From Sphingomonas psychrotolerans (GTDB lineage: Bacteria; Pseudomonadota; Alphaproteobacteria; Sphingomonadales; Sphingomonadaceae), in the NCBI RefSeq assembly GCF_002796605.1, contig NZ_CP024923.1, positions 310,001-374,000 on the forward strand: a stretch of DNA of 64,000 nucleotides. The letters run 5' to 3'. Position 1 is the stretch's first letter, and the number at the start of each line of letters is the position of its first letter. Shown piece by piece: positions 36,084-44,448 of the stretch. Both the position numbers and the translations under genes were made by a program. Below the pieces are notes generated by a model. The model was not told the origin of the DNA. It was given only the letters and a program-made list of their open reading frames with translations, and did no database searches.

Positions 36084-36155
36084 CGTCATCCCGGCGAGCG
36101 CAGGGATCTCGTGCCACATGCCGTTCGCTCGCTGCCTGCGTTTGCCGGGATGACG
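36084..36155. repeat. REP-like inverted pair (CGTCATCCCGGC type)
   Basis: CGTCATCCCGGC (36084-36095) is matched by its exact reverse complement GCCGGGATGACG (36144-36155) around a spacer with its own hairpins. It separates the small acidic gene from the AMP nucleosidase stop. Confidence 0.7.
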
Positions 36156-36159
36156 ATCG

Positions 36160-37611
36160 TTACCGGAACGGCGGCTCGTTGAACGCGCGGAGCTTGCGGC
36201 TGTGGAGCTTGGCGCCTTCGCGGCGGAGCTCCTCGACGGTCTCTATGCCGATGCGGAGATGCTCGTTGATTGCGCGCTCGTAGAAGCGATTGGCTTGGCC
36301 GGGCAGCTTCAATTCGCCGTGGAGCGGCTTGTCCGAGACGCAGAGCAGAGTGCCGTAGGGAACGCGAAAGCGATAGCCCTGGGCGGCGAGCGTTGCCGAT
36401 TCCATGTCGACCGCGACTGCGCGGCTCAATGAGAAGCGCAATGCGGTCGCCGAATAGCGGAGCTCCCAATTGCGATCGTCGGTGGTGACGATCGTGCCGG
36501 TGCGCAGCCGCTGCTTGAGCTCGTCGCCCGACTGTCCCGACACCGTCTCCGCGGCGCGGGCAAGCGCGACCTGGATTTCGGCGATGGCCGGGATCGGGAT
36601 CTCGGGGGGCAACACGTCGTCCATGATGTGATCGTCGCGCAGATAGGCGTGTGCGAGGACATAGTCGCCGATGCGCTGGCTGGGGCGCAGGCCGCCGCAA
36701 TGGCCGATCATCAGCCACGCCTCGGGGCGGAGCACTGCGAGGTGATCGGTGATCGTCTTGGCGTTCGAAGGGCCGACGCCGATGTTGACGAGCGTGATCC
36801 CGGTGCGGCCGGGCGCCATCAAATGATAGGCCGGCATCTGGTGGCGGCGCCATGCGCTGTCGGAGATCAGCCGGTCCATGTCGTCGGCGCTTTCGACGAC
36901 GATCCCGCCCGCGCCGGACACGCCGGTGAAGCGGCTGGGCTCGCCTTGTTCATTTGGGCCGAGCTGCGAGCAGGCCCAGCGGACGAATTCGTCGACATAG
37001 CGGTGATAGTTGGTGAACAGGATGTACTGCTGGACGTGCTCGGTCGGCGTGCCGGTATAGTGGCGGAGGCGGGCGAGCGAAAAATCGGTGCGCAGCCCGT
37101 CGAACAGCGCGAGCGGGCGGGTGCCGTCGTGCGACAGCCACAGCCCGTCGGCGATCTCGTCGCCGATATGGGCGAGTTCGGTCGCGGGGAAATGGCGGGC
37201 CAGCTCGGTCGCCGACACTTCGTCGAGACGCAGCGCATGGCCTGGATCGAGGACATAGGCGAAGGGGATTTCCTGCCGGCCGGTGGCGGCGTCGACTTCG
37301 ACGTCGAAATCCTCGATCAGGAAGGTCAGCTGCTCGATCAGATAGTCCGAGAACATCGCCGGCTTGGTGACGCTGATACGGTACTCGCCGGGATCGACCA
37401 GCCTGCCGAACGAGCGCGGCGGGGCGGGGCGATCATTGCCGCCGCGATAAGTTAGCCGGATTTCGGGATAAGCGAACGAGCCGTCGGTGCGGCTCGACGG
37501 CGCAGGCGGCGTGCCGTCGGTCAGATAGCGGTTGAGTGCGGCCTGCAGGCGGTCGACCGAGGCGCGATAGAGGCGGTCCAGCTCGGCGACGATGTCAGAT
37601 GCTTGTGTCAT
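36160..37611 (-). CDS. amn: AMP nucleosidase
   Basis: A 483-residue cytoplasmic enzyme splitting AMP into adenine and ribose-5-phosphate, important in purine balance. The N-terminal AMP-nucleosidase regulatory domain covers about residues 1-180. The C-terminal nucleoside-phosphorylase-like fold has NIGVGPSNAKTITDHL, GHCGGLR (about 297-303), VDMESATLAAQGYRF with the purine-binding Glu, and LCVSDKPLHGELK carrying the catalytic Asp. The full length and all blocks match E. coli Amn. It stands alone on the minus strand. Confidence 0.95.
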   Translation of the reverse strand: MTQASDIVAELDRLYRASVDRLQAALNRYLTDGTPPAPSSRTDGSFAYPEIRLTYRGGNDRPAPPRSFGRLVDPGEYRISVTKPAMFSDYLIEQLTFLIEDFDVEVDAATGRQEIPFAYVLDPGHALRLDEVSATELARHFPATELAHIGDEIADGLWLSHDGTRPLALFDGLRTDFSLARLRHYTGTPTEHVQQYILFTNYHRYVDEFVRWACSQLGPNEQGEPSRFTGVSGAGGIVVESADDMDRLISDSAWRRHQMPAYHLMAPGRTGITLVNIGVGPSNAKTITDHLAVLRPEAWLMIGHCGGLRPSQRIGDYVLAHAYLRDDHIMDDVLPPEIPIPAIAEIQVALARAAETVSGQSGDELKQRLRTGTIVTTDDRNWELRYSATALRFSLSRAVAVDMESATLAAQGYRFRVPYGTLLCVSDKPLHGELKLPGQANRFYERAINEHLRIGIETVEELRREGAKLHSRKLRAFNEPPFR

Positions 37612-37663
37612 CTTGGATCGCTAATGCGCCAAGATGACTCTGGCAAGACTTGGGGCAAGACCA

Positions 37664-37687
37664 GCCCCCTCCCGCGGGGAAGGGGGC
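37664..37687. repeat. CCTCCC-type palindrome, copy 2
   Basis: GCCCCCTCCCGCGGGGAAGG-type near-perfect palindrome between the amn start and the small gene at 37695. Same family as those at 30364, 52441 and 61760. Confidence 0.4.
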
Positions 37688-37694
37688 CGATAGC

Positions 37695-37952
37695 TCACTT
37701 CTTCGACTGCGGCTCCTTGTCGCCGCCCAATTGGGTGGCGGCATAGACCGCGCCGCCGACCGCGGCCGCAGCACCCGCGGCAACTGCCGCTGCCGCAACC
37801 GGGTGTTCCTTCACTGCCTGCACCGTGGCATCGACTGCGCCGGCGACGGTCTCCTGCGCCGCGGCGAGGAATGACTTTTCGGATCCCTGGCTCTGGCTGG
37901 CGCTCTCGCCGTTGCCGGAACCGCTCGTACTGTTGCTATTGTTGTTGGCCAT
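37695..37952 (-). CDS. small alanine-rich membrane-anchored protein
   Basis: An 85-residue protein. The N-terminal third is Asn/Ser/Gly-rich and disordered, a helix around residues 27-47 follows (KSFLAAAQETVAGAVDATVQ), and then a glycine/alanine-rich hydrophobic segment (about 50-72) with a short Lys tail. The layout recalls ribosome-associated ElaB/YqjD-like C-tail-anchored proteins, but similarity is too weak to name it. AAAGGGAAG precedes the ATG. It probably has its own promoter. Confidence 0.65.
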   Translation of the reverse strand: MANNNSNSTSGSGNGESASQSQGSEKSFLAAAQETVAGAVDATVQAVKEHPVAAAAVAAGAAAAVGGAVYAATQLGGDKEPQSKK

Positions 37953-38026
37953 GAAGCTTCCCTTTCGCAGAAGTTACCTGGATCAACTCGCGCACCCGCA
38001 CGGCAGTTCCGTTTCGCAGCCGATCC

Positions 38027-38509
38027 TTACAGCCGGCCGAGCAGATAATCGGCCGAGCTGACCTCGAACTGGCCGGGCGCCTCGACATGAAGCTGCTCGA
38101 CGACGCCGTCATTGACGACCATCGAATAGCGCTTGCCGCGGGTGCCGAGGCCGAAGCCGCTGCCGTCCATCTCGAGGTCCACTGCCTTGGCGAAGGTGCC
38201 GTTGCCGTCGGCGAGCATCGTCACCTTGCCGTCGACGCCCGAAGCCTTGCCCCACGCGCCCATCACGAACGCGTCGTTGACTGCGGTGCAGGCGATCTCG
38301 TCGACGCCCTTGGCCTTCAATTCATCGGCCTTTTCGACGAAGCCGGGGAGGTGCTTGGCCGAGCAGGTCGGCGTGAAAGCGCCGGGCACCGAAAACAGCG
38401 CGACCTTGCGGCCGGCGAAATATTCGTCCGAGCTGATCTGCTCGGGGCCTTCGTCGGTCACCTTGACGAGCTGGGTGGTGGGAATGCGGTCGCCAACCTG
38501 AATGGTCAT
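38027..38509 (-). CDS. peroxiredoxin (Prx5 type)
   Basis: A 160-residue thiol peroxidase reducing H2O2 and organic hydroperoxides. The active-site motif VPGAFTPTCS contains the peroxidatic Cys49, with the family Thr and the later Arg (GTRGKRYSM). The short, single-domain sequence (MTIQVGDRIP... start) is typical of alphaproteobacterial Prx5/AhpE-like proteins using glutathione/glutaredoxin or thioredoxin. The start at 38509 is preceded by AGGAGAG; the same frame is open far upstream without coding character. Divergent from yqgE. Confidence 0.94.
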   Translation of the reverse strand: MTIQVGDRIPTTQLVKVTDEGPEQISSDEYFAGRKVALFSVPGAFTPTCSAKHLPGFVEKADELKAKGVDEIACTAVNDAFVMGAWGKASGVDGKVTMLADGNGTFAKAVDLEMDGSGFGLGTRGKRYSMVVNDGVVEQLHVEAPGQFEVSSADYLLGRL

Positions 38510-38605
38510 TTCACTCTCCTTTTGAGGGTCTGGGCTCCAATCGGCGCGGACGATGACATTTTCAAGCGTGACGGACCCGAAACCGAAGCGATAAGTTGAC
38601 CGGGC

Positions 38606-39166
38606 ATGGATTCGACACCCTACCTCACCGGCCAGTTCCTCCTCGCGATGCCGGGGATCGGCGACCCGCGCTTCGAACGCGCGGTGATCGCAATGTGCGC
38701 GCATGACGACGAAGGTGCGCTCGGCATCGGTATCGGCGAGACGATCGAGGGGCTGGGGCTGCACGAATTGCTCAAACAATTCGAGATCGACCCGGGCGAC
38801 GCACCCGACGCGCCGGTCCATTTCGGCGGCCCGGTCGAGCCGCGGCGCGGCTTCGTGCTCCATTCGACCGATTGGGGTGGGCAGGACACGATCGACGTGA
38901 ACGGACGCTGGGCGCTGTCGGGTACGATCGACGTGCTGAAGGCCATTGCGGAAGGCAAGGGTCCGAGCCACTGGCTGATCGCGCTCGGCTATGCCGGCTG
39001 GGCCGAGGGCCAGCTCGACGAGGAGATGACCCGGCATGGCTGGTTCAGCACCAGCGGCGACACGAAATTGCTCTACGACGTCGATGCCCGGCGGCGCTGG
39101 GTGGAGGGATTCGAGATCGCCGGTATCGATCCGCGGCTGCTGGCGAACAGCACCGGGACGGCGTGA
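38606..39166 (+). CDS. YqgE/AlgH family protein
   Basis: A 186-residue protein of the UPF0301 (YqgE/AlgH) family, widespread in Gram-negatives but without a settled biochemical role; AlgH was linked to alginate regulation in Pseudomonas. The family blocks are visible: GQFLLAMPGIGDPRFERAVI at the start, VHFGGPVEPRRGFVLHS near the middle, and LGYAGWAEGQLDEEM. No signal peptide. It shares a 96-base divergent promoter gap with the peroxiredoxin gene, and converges on the AlkD-like gene. Confidence 0.93.
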   Translation: MDSTPYLTGQFLLAMPGIGDPRFERAVIAMCAHDDEGALGIGIGETIEGLGLHELLKQFEIDPGDAPDAPVHFGGPVEPRRGFVLHSTDWGGQDTIDVNGRWALSGTIDVLKAIAEGKGPSHWLIALGYAGWAEGQLDEEMTRHGWFSTSGDTKLLYDVDARRRWVEGFEIAGIDPRLLANSTGTA

Positions 39167-39180
39167 GTCGCGACTGAGAA

Positions 39181-39858
39181 TCAGCCCTTCGCATCGGCCC
39201 GGGCGAACTCGCGCAGGGCGTCCTTGCCGATCCAGCGGGCGGTCTTGTCGGGGGATGCGGCGAGGGTGGCGGCGAGATCGCGCGCGGCGGCGCGCAGGGC
39301 GGGACTCCTCCTGACGCCGATCGCGCGGAGCGCCCAGCTGACGCCCTTCTTGACGAAATTGCGCGGATCGCTGGCCGCGGCCTCGATCAGCGGCAGCCGG
39401 GTGCGGTAATCTCCATCCTCGCCCTTGCGGTGCACCGCGGAACTGGCGAGCAGCACGAACGCCGCGCGCCGGCCGAATTCGTCGGCGAGTCCCGCCCAGC
39501 GATCGATCATCGCGAAGGCGTGCGGGGTGCGGTCCCACAACTTGAAGCAGACCGTGTCGGTGACTGCCCAATTGTCGAAATCGGCGCGCCAGCGGTCCAT
39601 CCGTTCGGGCGTCACCGTGGCCGGATCGTCCACCATGCAGGCGACCATCCGGCCTTCGTAGACACCGCTTTGCCATAACGCCTCGGCCAGATCGGGATCG
39701 CGGCCAAGCGGCTTGGCGACGGCGTGGATCCGCGCCATCGGGACTCCGAGGACACGGTCCGCAGTGACGATCCCGAAGCGCGGACCCATCTTGTCGCGAA
39801 ACACCGGATCGGCATGCGCCGCGAGCGCGCGGAGGATGGAGGCGGTGTCATGGGCCAT
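39181..39858 (-). CDS. DNA alkylation repair protein (AlkD-like HEAT-repeat)
   Basis: A 225-residue helical-repeat protein of the AlkD type, a DNA glycosylase family that removes alkylated purines without base flipping. The helical repeats cover the whole chain; conserved blocks are SGVYEGRMVACMV, DNWAVTDTVCFKLWDRTPHA, FGRRAAFVLLASSAVHRKG and NFVKKGVSWALRAIG. The Asp in NWAVTDT corresponds to the AlkD catalytic region. The Met at 39858 is preferred to 39894 since it begins directly at the first helix. Single gene, convergent with yqgE. Confidence 0.88.
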   Translation of the reverse strand: MAHDTASILRALAAHADPVFRDKMGPRFGIVTADRVLGVPMARIHAVAKPLGRDPDLAEALWQSGVYEGRMVACMVDDPATVTPERMDRWRADFDNWAVTDTVCFKLWDRTPHAFAMIDRWAGLADEFGRRAAFVLLASSAVHRKGEDGDYRTRLPLIEAAASDPRNFVKKGVSWALRAIGVRRSPALRAAARDLAATLAASPDKTARWIGKDALREFARADAKG

Positions 39859-40047
39859 TGTCGCGCAGGATAAGCCGCTGTCCGATCCTGCCAAATGGTT
39901 TCGCTTCGAGGTTCAGAGACTGGAGATCCGCAAATATCTTGCTGGTTCGACTGCGTATCAGGAGCGTTTTAACCTTTTACGGTAGAATGATTGCAACATA
40001 GCCAAAGTAATCTGATGGTACGCGCTGCGGGGCAAGAGGGGAATCAC

Positions 40048-42813
40048 ATGGCGACGTTCAACAATCGCGAGCTTCGGTACAGTGCCGATGACGATGCGCC
40101 GGCCACCGAGGAAGCGGTGATGTTCACCGTCGCCGAAAATCAGACCGATGTTGCCATGATCGTTTCGAGGAGCGGGATCGACAGCATTTCCAGTTACGCC
40201 ATCGTCGGCGGCGACGATGCCGGCTTGTTCGTCATCGATCCCGCTACCGGCGCACTGCAGTTCGCGAGCGCGCCGGACTATGAGGCCGCGGGCGATTTCG
40301 ACGGCGACAATATGCATCATCTGCGGATCGCGCTGAGCGGCGTGAACGGCGAGAGCGAGATCCAGTCGATTTCGGTCACCGTGGCCAACGTCAACGAAGG
40401 CGTTCACATCCTTGGCAATACCGGGACCTATCAGGGCCATTCCTTCTACGAGAACACGACGCTGGTCGATACGATCCAGGCGGTCGACGCCGATGGCGAT
40501 CCGGTCCATTTCACCTTGAGCGGGTATGATGCCGACAAGTTCGCGATCGATCAGGCGACCGGCGAACTGCGCTTCCTCGTCGCCCCCGATGCCGAAGCGC
40601 CGGGCGGGAGCCGCCTGCCCACCGTCTATTATGTCGACGTCACGGCGAGCGACGGGGTGTTCAGCGACACCGTGAAGATGGCGTACGGGATGATGAACGC
40701 GCCCGACGCGCCCACTTTTATCACGCCGGCTGAAATCCTGGTTCAGGAGAATCAGACGCAGATCGTAGCGCTGGAGGCGCGCGACATCGACGGCGAGCAG
40801 ATCCTTTATTCGATCGCCGGCGGCGCCGATGCGGCGCTCTTCACGGTGAACGGATGGGGAGATCTGCTCTTCAACGCGGCTGCCGATTTCGAAGCGCCGA
40901 GCGATGCGGACGGCGATGGCGCCTACGAAGTGATCGTCGCCGCGACCGACCAGAGCGGCACCACGACGCAGGCGATGTCGATCTCGGTCACCAACGCGCT
41001 CTACGGCTATGATTCGTTTCATTTCACCTCCGATGGCGGGGGCGAGACGGCGGCGGTGCAGGTGCAGGAAGGCAGCATCGGCGTCACGACGGTCCGCGCC
41101 ACCCACGGCGAGGAAGGCGCGATAAGCTATCGCCTGTCCAATGCGGGAGAATGGTGGCTGTTCACGCTCGACTCGGTCACCGGCCTGCTGCAGTTCAAGG
41201 ACGCGCCTGATTTCGAGGCTCCCCAGGGGGGACCCGGCGAGACCGATCCCGACAATGTCTATACCGTCGAAGTGATCGCCTCCGCCGAGTGGATGACGGT
41301 CAGCCAGACGCTCACCATCACGGTCGCCGACGTGATCGAGTTCGGCATCATTTCCAATGGCGGCGGGGATAGCGCGAGCATAATCGTTGCGGAAAACACC
41401 CATTTCGTGACCGACGTCGCGGTGCAGGGCGCGGCCAACCCGGCCCAGTTCTACATTTACGGCGGTGCCGACGCGGCGCTGTTCGGGTTCGACGGAAGCA
41501 GGCTGCTATTCCGTGCCGATCCCGATTTCGAGCAGCCGGCCGATGCGGACCATGACGGCGTCTATGACGTGACGATCGTCGCGGTCGATTCGACCGGTGA
41601 GGGGACGGGTCAGCACGATTTTCAGCATTTGAGCGTCCGCGTCGGCGATGTCGGCATCCCGCAGATCGTTTCCAACGGCGGCGATTCAAGTGCGATGGTG
41701 CTGCTCCCCGAGAATAGCAGCTCCGTGACGACCGTTGCGGTGAAGGAAATTTCGAGCGACACACGATTCTCGATCGGCGGCGGCGCGGACGCCTCGCTGT
41801 TCACGATCGACGCGGTCACCGGCCGCCTCAGCTTCGTCACAGCGCCGGATTTCGAGCAGGCGACGGACCAGAATCGCGACAATATTTATGACGTCGCCGT
41901 CTACGCCTCGACGCATGAGCACAGCGCGAGCCAGTTGCTGCGCGTCCGCGTCGAGAATGTCAGCGAGTTCGGCATCACCTCGAACGGCGGCGGCGATACC
42001 GCTGCGCTGTCGATGGCCGAGAACCTCCAGCTCGCCACCACGATGACGGTCGGCGGTCCCGAGACGCTCGACAAGTTCTTTATCGTCGGCGGCGCAGATG
42101 CGCACCGTTTCACCATCGATACCAGGAGCGGCGAGCTGCGCTTCACGAGTGCGCCCGATTTCGAGAGGCCGACGGACTATGATCACGACAATCGCTACGA
42201 CGTGACCGTCGCCGCATACTCGACCTCGGGGAGCAGCGACATTCAGCGGCTGACGATCAGCGTCACCGATGTCGACCAGCATGGTGTGCGGATCAACGGT
42301 ACCACCGGGTCGGACATCATCAGCGAGACGAGCACGGTCGCGGGGCAGCCACGAGCCACCCAATGGGCTGATGGCATCTTCGGCCTCGGCGGCAATGACC
42401 AGCTTCGGGGCGGCGGCGGTGACGACACGATCGACGGCGGCGCGAACAACGACATGCTCTGGGGCGGGGCAGGCGCCGACGAATTGTTCGGCGGCACCGG
42501 CGCGGATCAATTCCATTATGCCGCAGTGAGCGATTCCTTGTGGGTCGACCGCGATCGCATCGCCGACTTCAAGCGCTCCGAAGGCGACAAGATCAACCTT
42601 TCCGCGATCGACGCCGACCTCGCGGCCTCGGGCAACCAGGCGTTCAGCTTCATCGGGACGGCGGCGTTCAGCGGGATAGCCGGGCAGTTGCGGTATCAGG
42701 TTTCGGCGGGGCAGACGCTGGTCAGCGGGGACGTGGACGGCGACGGCGTCGCGGACTTCGGCATCGCCCTGCAAGGCAATATCGCGCTGATCGGAACCGA
42801 CTTCTATCTTTGA
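40048..42813 (+). CDS. large cadherin-like repeat protein with RTX calcium-binding C-terminus
   Basis: A 921-residue protein built from about seven cadherin-type beta-sandwich repeats of roughly 100 residues. Each tends to begin with a SNGGGDSA / ENxxxVT pattern and contains a GGADAxLFxID...LxFxxAPDFE block. Near residues 777-820 follow Gly/Asp-rich RTX nonapeptides (GLGGNDQLRGGGGDDTIDGG...), then a C-terminal segment (GDKINLSAIDADL..., ending LIGTDFYL) typical of type I secretion substrates. No N-terminal signal peptide, as expected for that route. It is likely an exported adhesin or matrix protein. No type I transporter is in the window. Start at 40048 has AAGAGGGG upstream. Confidence 0.88.
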   Translation: MATFNNRELRYSADDDAPATEEAVMFTVAENQTDVAMIVSRSGIDSISSYAIVGGDDAGLFVIDPATGALQFASAPDYEAAGDFDGDNMHHLRIALSGVNGESEIQSISVTVANVNEGVHILGNTGTYQGHSFYENTTLVDTIQAVDADGDPVHFTLSGYDADKFAIDQATGELRFLVAPDAEAPGGSRLPTVYYVDVTASDGVFSDTVKMAYGMMNAPDAPTFITPAEILVQENQTQIVALEARDIDGEQILYSIAGGADAALFTVNGWGDLLFNAAADFEAPSDADGDGAYEVIVAATDQSGTTTQAMSISVTNALYGYDSFHFTSDGGGETAAVQVQEGSIGVTTVRATHGEEGAISYRLSNAGEWWLFTLDSVTGLLQFKDAPDFEAPQGGPGETDPDNVYTVEVIASAEWMTVSQTLTITVADVIEFGIISNGGGDSASIIVAENTHFVTDVAVQGAANPAQFYIYGGADAALFGFDGSRLLFRADPDFEQPADADHDGVYDVTIVAVDSTGEGTGQHDFQHLSVRVGDVGIPQIVSNGGDSSAMVLLPENSSSVTTVAVKEISSDTRFSIGGGADASLFTIDAVTGRLSFVTAPDFEQATDQNRDNIYDVAVYASTHEHSASQLLRVRVENVSEFGITSNGGGDTAALSMAENLQLATTMTVGGPETLDKFFIVGGADAHRFTIDTRSGELRFTSAPDFERPTDYDHDNRYDVTVAAYSTSGSSDIQRLTISVTDVDQHGVRINGTTGSDIISETSTVAGQPRATQWADGIFGLGGNDQLRGGGGDDTIDGGANNDMLWGGAGADELFGGTGADQFHYAAVSDSLWVDRDRIADFKRSEGDKINLSAIDADLAASGNQAFSFIGTAAFSGIAGQLRYQVSAGQTLVSGDVDGDGVADFGIALQGNIALIGTDFYL

Positions 42814-42920
42814 GCCAGGCGACGCGAGGAGCGAGGCTGTGAAAGGGTTTCGCTCCGGCGTCAGTTAGCGCTAACATGCTCCTGAGACCGGAAGCGATGC
42901 CGGCCATGCGAGGGGGGCAT

Positions 42921-44438
42921 ATGATCAGGCATTTGCTTGCGTGCGCGATGATGCTCGGCGCGAACCCGGTGGCGGCGCAGACCGTCGGGATCTTTTCGAA
43001 CCATGCCGATATCGGCGAGACCGCGACCCCGGGGCGCGTCAATCACGACGCCGGCCGCTACCGGATCACTGCGAGCGGGGCGAACATCTGGGGCGAGAAG
43101 GACGCGTTCCACTTTGCCTGGGTGCAGCGATCGGGCGATCTCCACATCGCCGCCGACATCGCGTGGGAAGGCAAGGGCAAGGATCCGCACCGCAAGGCCG
43201 GACCGATGATCCGCCAGAACCGCACCCCGGGGTCCCCTTATGCCGATGTCATGGTGCACGGCGACGGAATGGTCTCGCTGCAATATCGCGCCGATCAGGA
43301 CGGGCCGACCCGGCAAATCATCTCCGCCATCACGCATCCGCGGCGGGTGCGGCTCGAGCGCGAGGGGGACTTCGTCACTTTCTCGGTGGCGGGCGCGGAC
43401 GGCAAGCTGGTTCATGCCGGCGGGAGTTATCGGATCGCGTTTCAGGCGCCGGTTCTGGCCGGGCTGGCAGTGTCGGCGCATGACGACACCGTTACCGAGA
43501 CGGCGATTTTCGCCAACGTCGAGATCGGAGTGCCGAGCCTCGCCTACGTGCCCGACACCGGATATCCGGCGAAGGTCGAGAGTACGCTCGAGGTGATCGA
43601 AGTGGCGGGCGTGCAGAGCCGCAGAGTGGTCCGCCATTTCCCGGGCAAGATCGAGGCGCCGAACTGGACGCGCGACGGCAAGGCTTTGGTCTACAATTCC
43701 GAGGGCCGGATCTGGCGGATTCCGGTGGAAGGCGGCGAACCGGCGGCGATTCCGACCGGGCGCAACATCAAGAACAACAACGATCACGGCATCTCGCCGG
43801 ACGGAACGCGATTGGTGATCTCGGACCAGTCCGAGCCCGATAATCTATCGCGGATATTCGTGCTGCCGCTCGGCGGATCGGACGCCCCGCGCGAAATGGT
43901 GAGCGACCCCAAGGCGCGGTCCTATTGGCATGGCTGGAGCCCGGACGGGAAGACCCTGGCCTATGTCCGCGTCGGCACCGACGACGACAGCTACGACATC
44001 TGGGCGAAGGATCTGGCGGGCGGTCCGGCTCGGCCGCTGATCGTCGGGCCGGGGGTGGACGACGGCCCCGAATATTCGCCCGACGGCAAGTATCTCTATT
44101 TCAACTCGACCCGCAGCGGCGCGATGCAGATCTGGCGGGCGAACGCCGATGGGTCGAACCCCGTGCAACTCACCCGCGATGCCGAACGGCGCGACTGGTT
44201 TCCGCACCTTTCGCCCGACGGCAAGTGGATCGTGTTCGTGTCGTTCGGGCTCGATGTCGCGCTGACCGATCACCCGCCCAATCGCGAGGACGTGGCGTTG
44301 AAGCTCATGCCCGTCGACGGCAGCGCGCCACCCAGGGTGCTGACGCGGCTGTTTGGCGGGCAGGGGACGATCAACGTGCCGAGCTGGTCGCCCGACGGGA
44401 AGCAAGTGGCGTTCGTGAGCTATCGACTGCTGCGGTGA
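42921..44438 (+). CDS. TolB-like (PD40) beta-propeller protein, secreted
   Basis: A 505-residue exported protein. A signal peptide (about 1-22, ending Val-Ala-Ala-Gln) is followed by a beta-sandwich domain (about 23-205, with a DUF1349-like look: GGSYRIAFQAPVLAGLAVSAHDD) and a WD40/PD40-type propeller with SPDGK-type blades (NWTRDGKALVYNSEGRIW, WSPDGKTLAYVRVG, YSPDGKYLYFNSTRSG, LSPDGKWIVFVSFG, WSPDGKQVAFVSY). Such proteins often bind or sense glycans or serve in the envelope. The start at 42921 has GAGGGGGG just before; the frame extends to 42876 without a better start. Confidence 0.85.
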   Translation: MIRHLLACAMMLGANPVAAQTVGIFSNHADIGETATPGRVNHDAGRYRITASGANIWGEKDAFHFAWVQRSGDLHIAADIAWEGKGKDPHRKAGPMIRQNRTPGSPYADVMVHGDGMVSLQYRADQDGPTRQIISAITHPRRVRLEREGDFVTFSVAGADGKLVHAGGSYRIAFQAPVLAGLAVSAHDDTVTETAIFANVEIGVPSLAYVPDTGYPAKVESTLEVIEVAGVQSRRVVRHFPGKIEAPNWTRDGKALVYNSEGRIWRIPVEGGEPAAIPTGRNIKNNNDHGISPDGTRLVISDQSEPDNLSRIFVLPLGGSDAPREMVSDPKARSYWHGWSPDGKTLAYVRVGTDDDSYDIWAKDLAGGPARPLIVGPGVDDGPEYSPDGKYLYFNSTRSGAMQIWRANADGSNPVQLTRDAERRDWFPHLSPDGKWIVFVSFGLDVALTDHPPNREDVALKLMPVDGSAPPRVLTRLFGGQGTINVPSWSPDGKQVAFVSYRLLR

Positions 44439-44448
44439 GCGGCACGCA

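Noticed and set aside
38510..39676. Upstream extension of the peroxiredoxin frame to give about 549 residues
   Set aside because: The extension runs antisense to yqgE and part of the alkD-like gene and is not protein-like; the ribosome site is at 38509.
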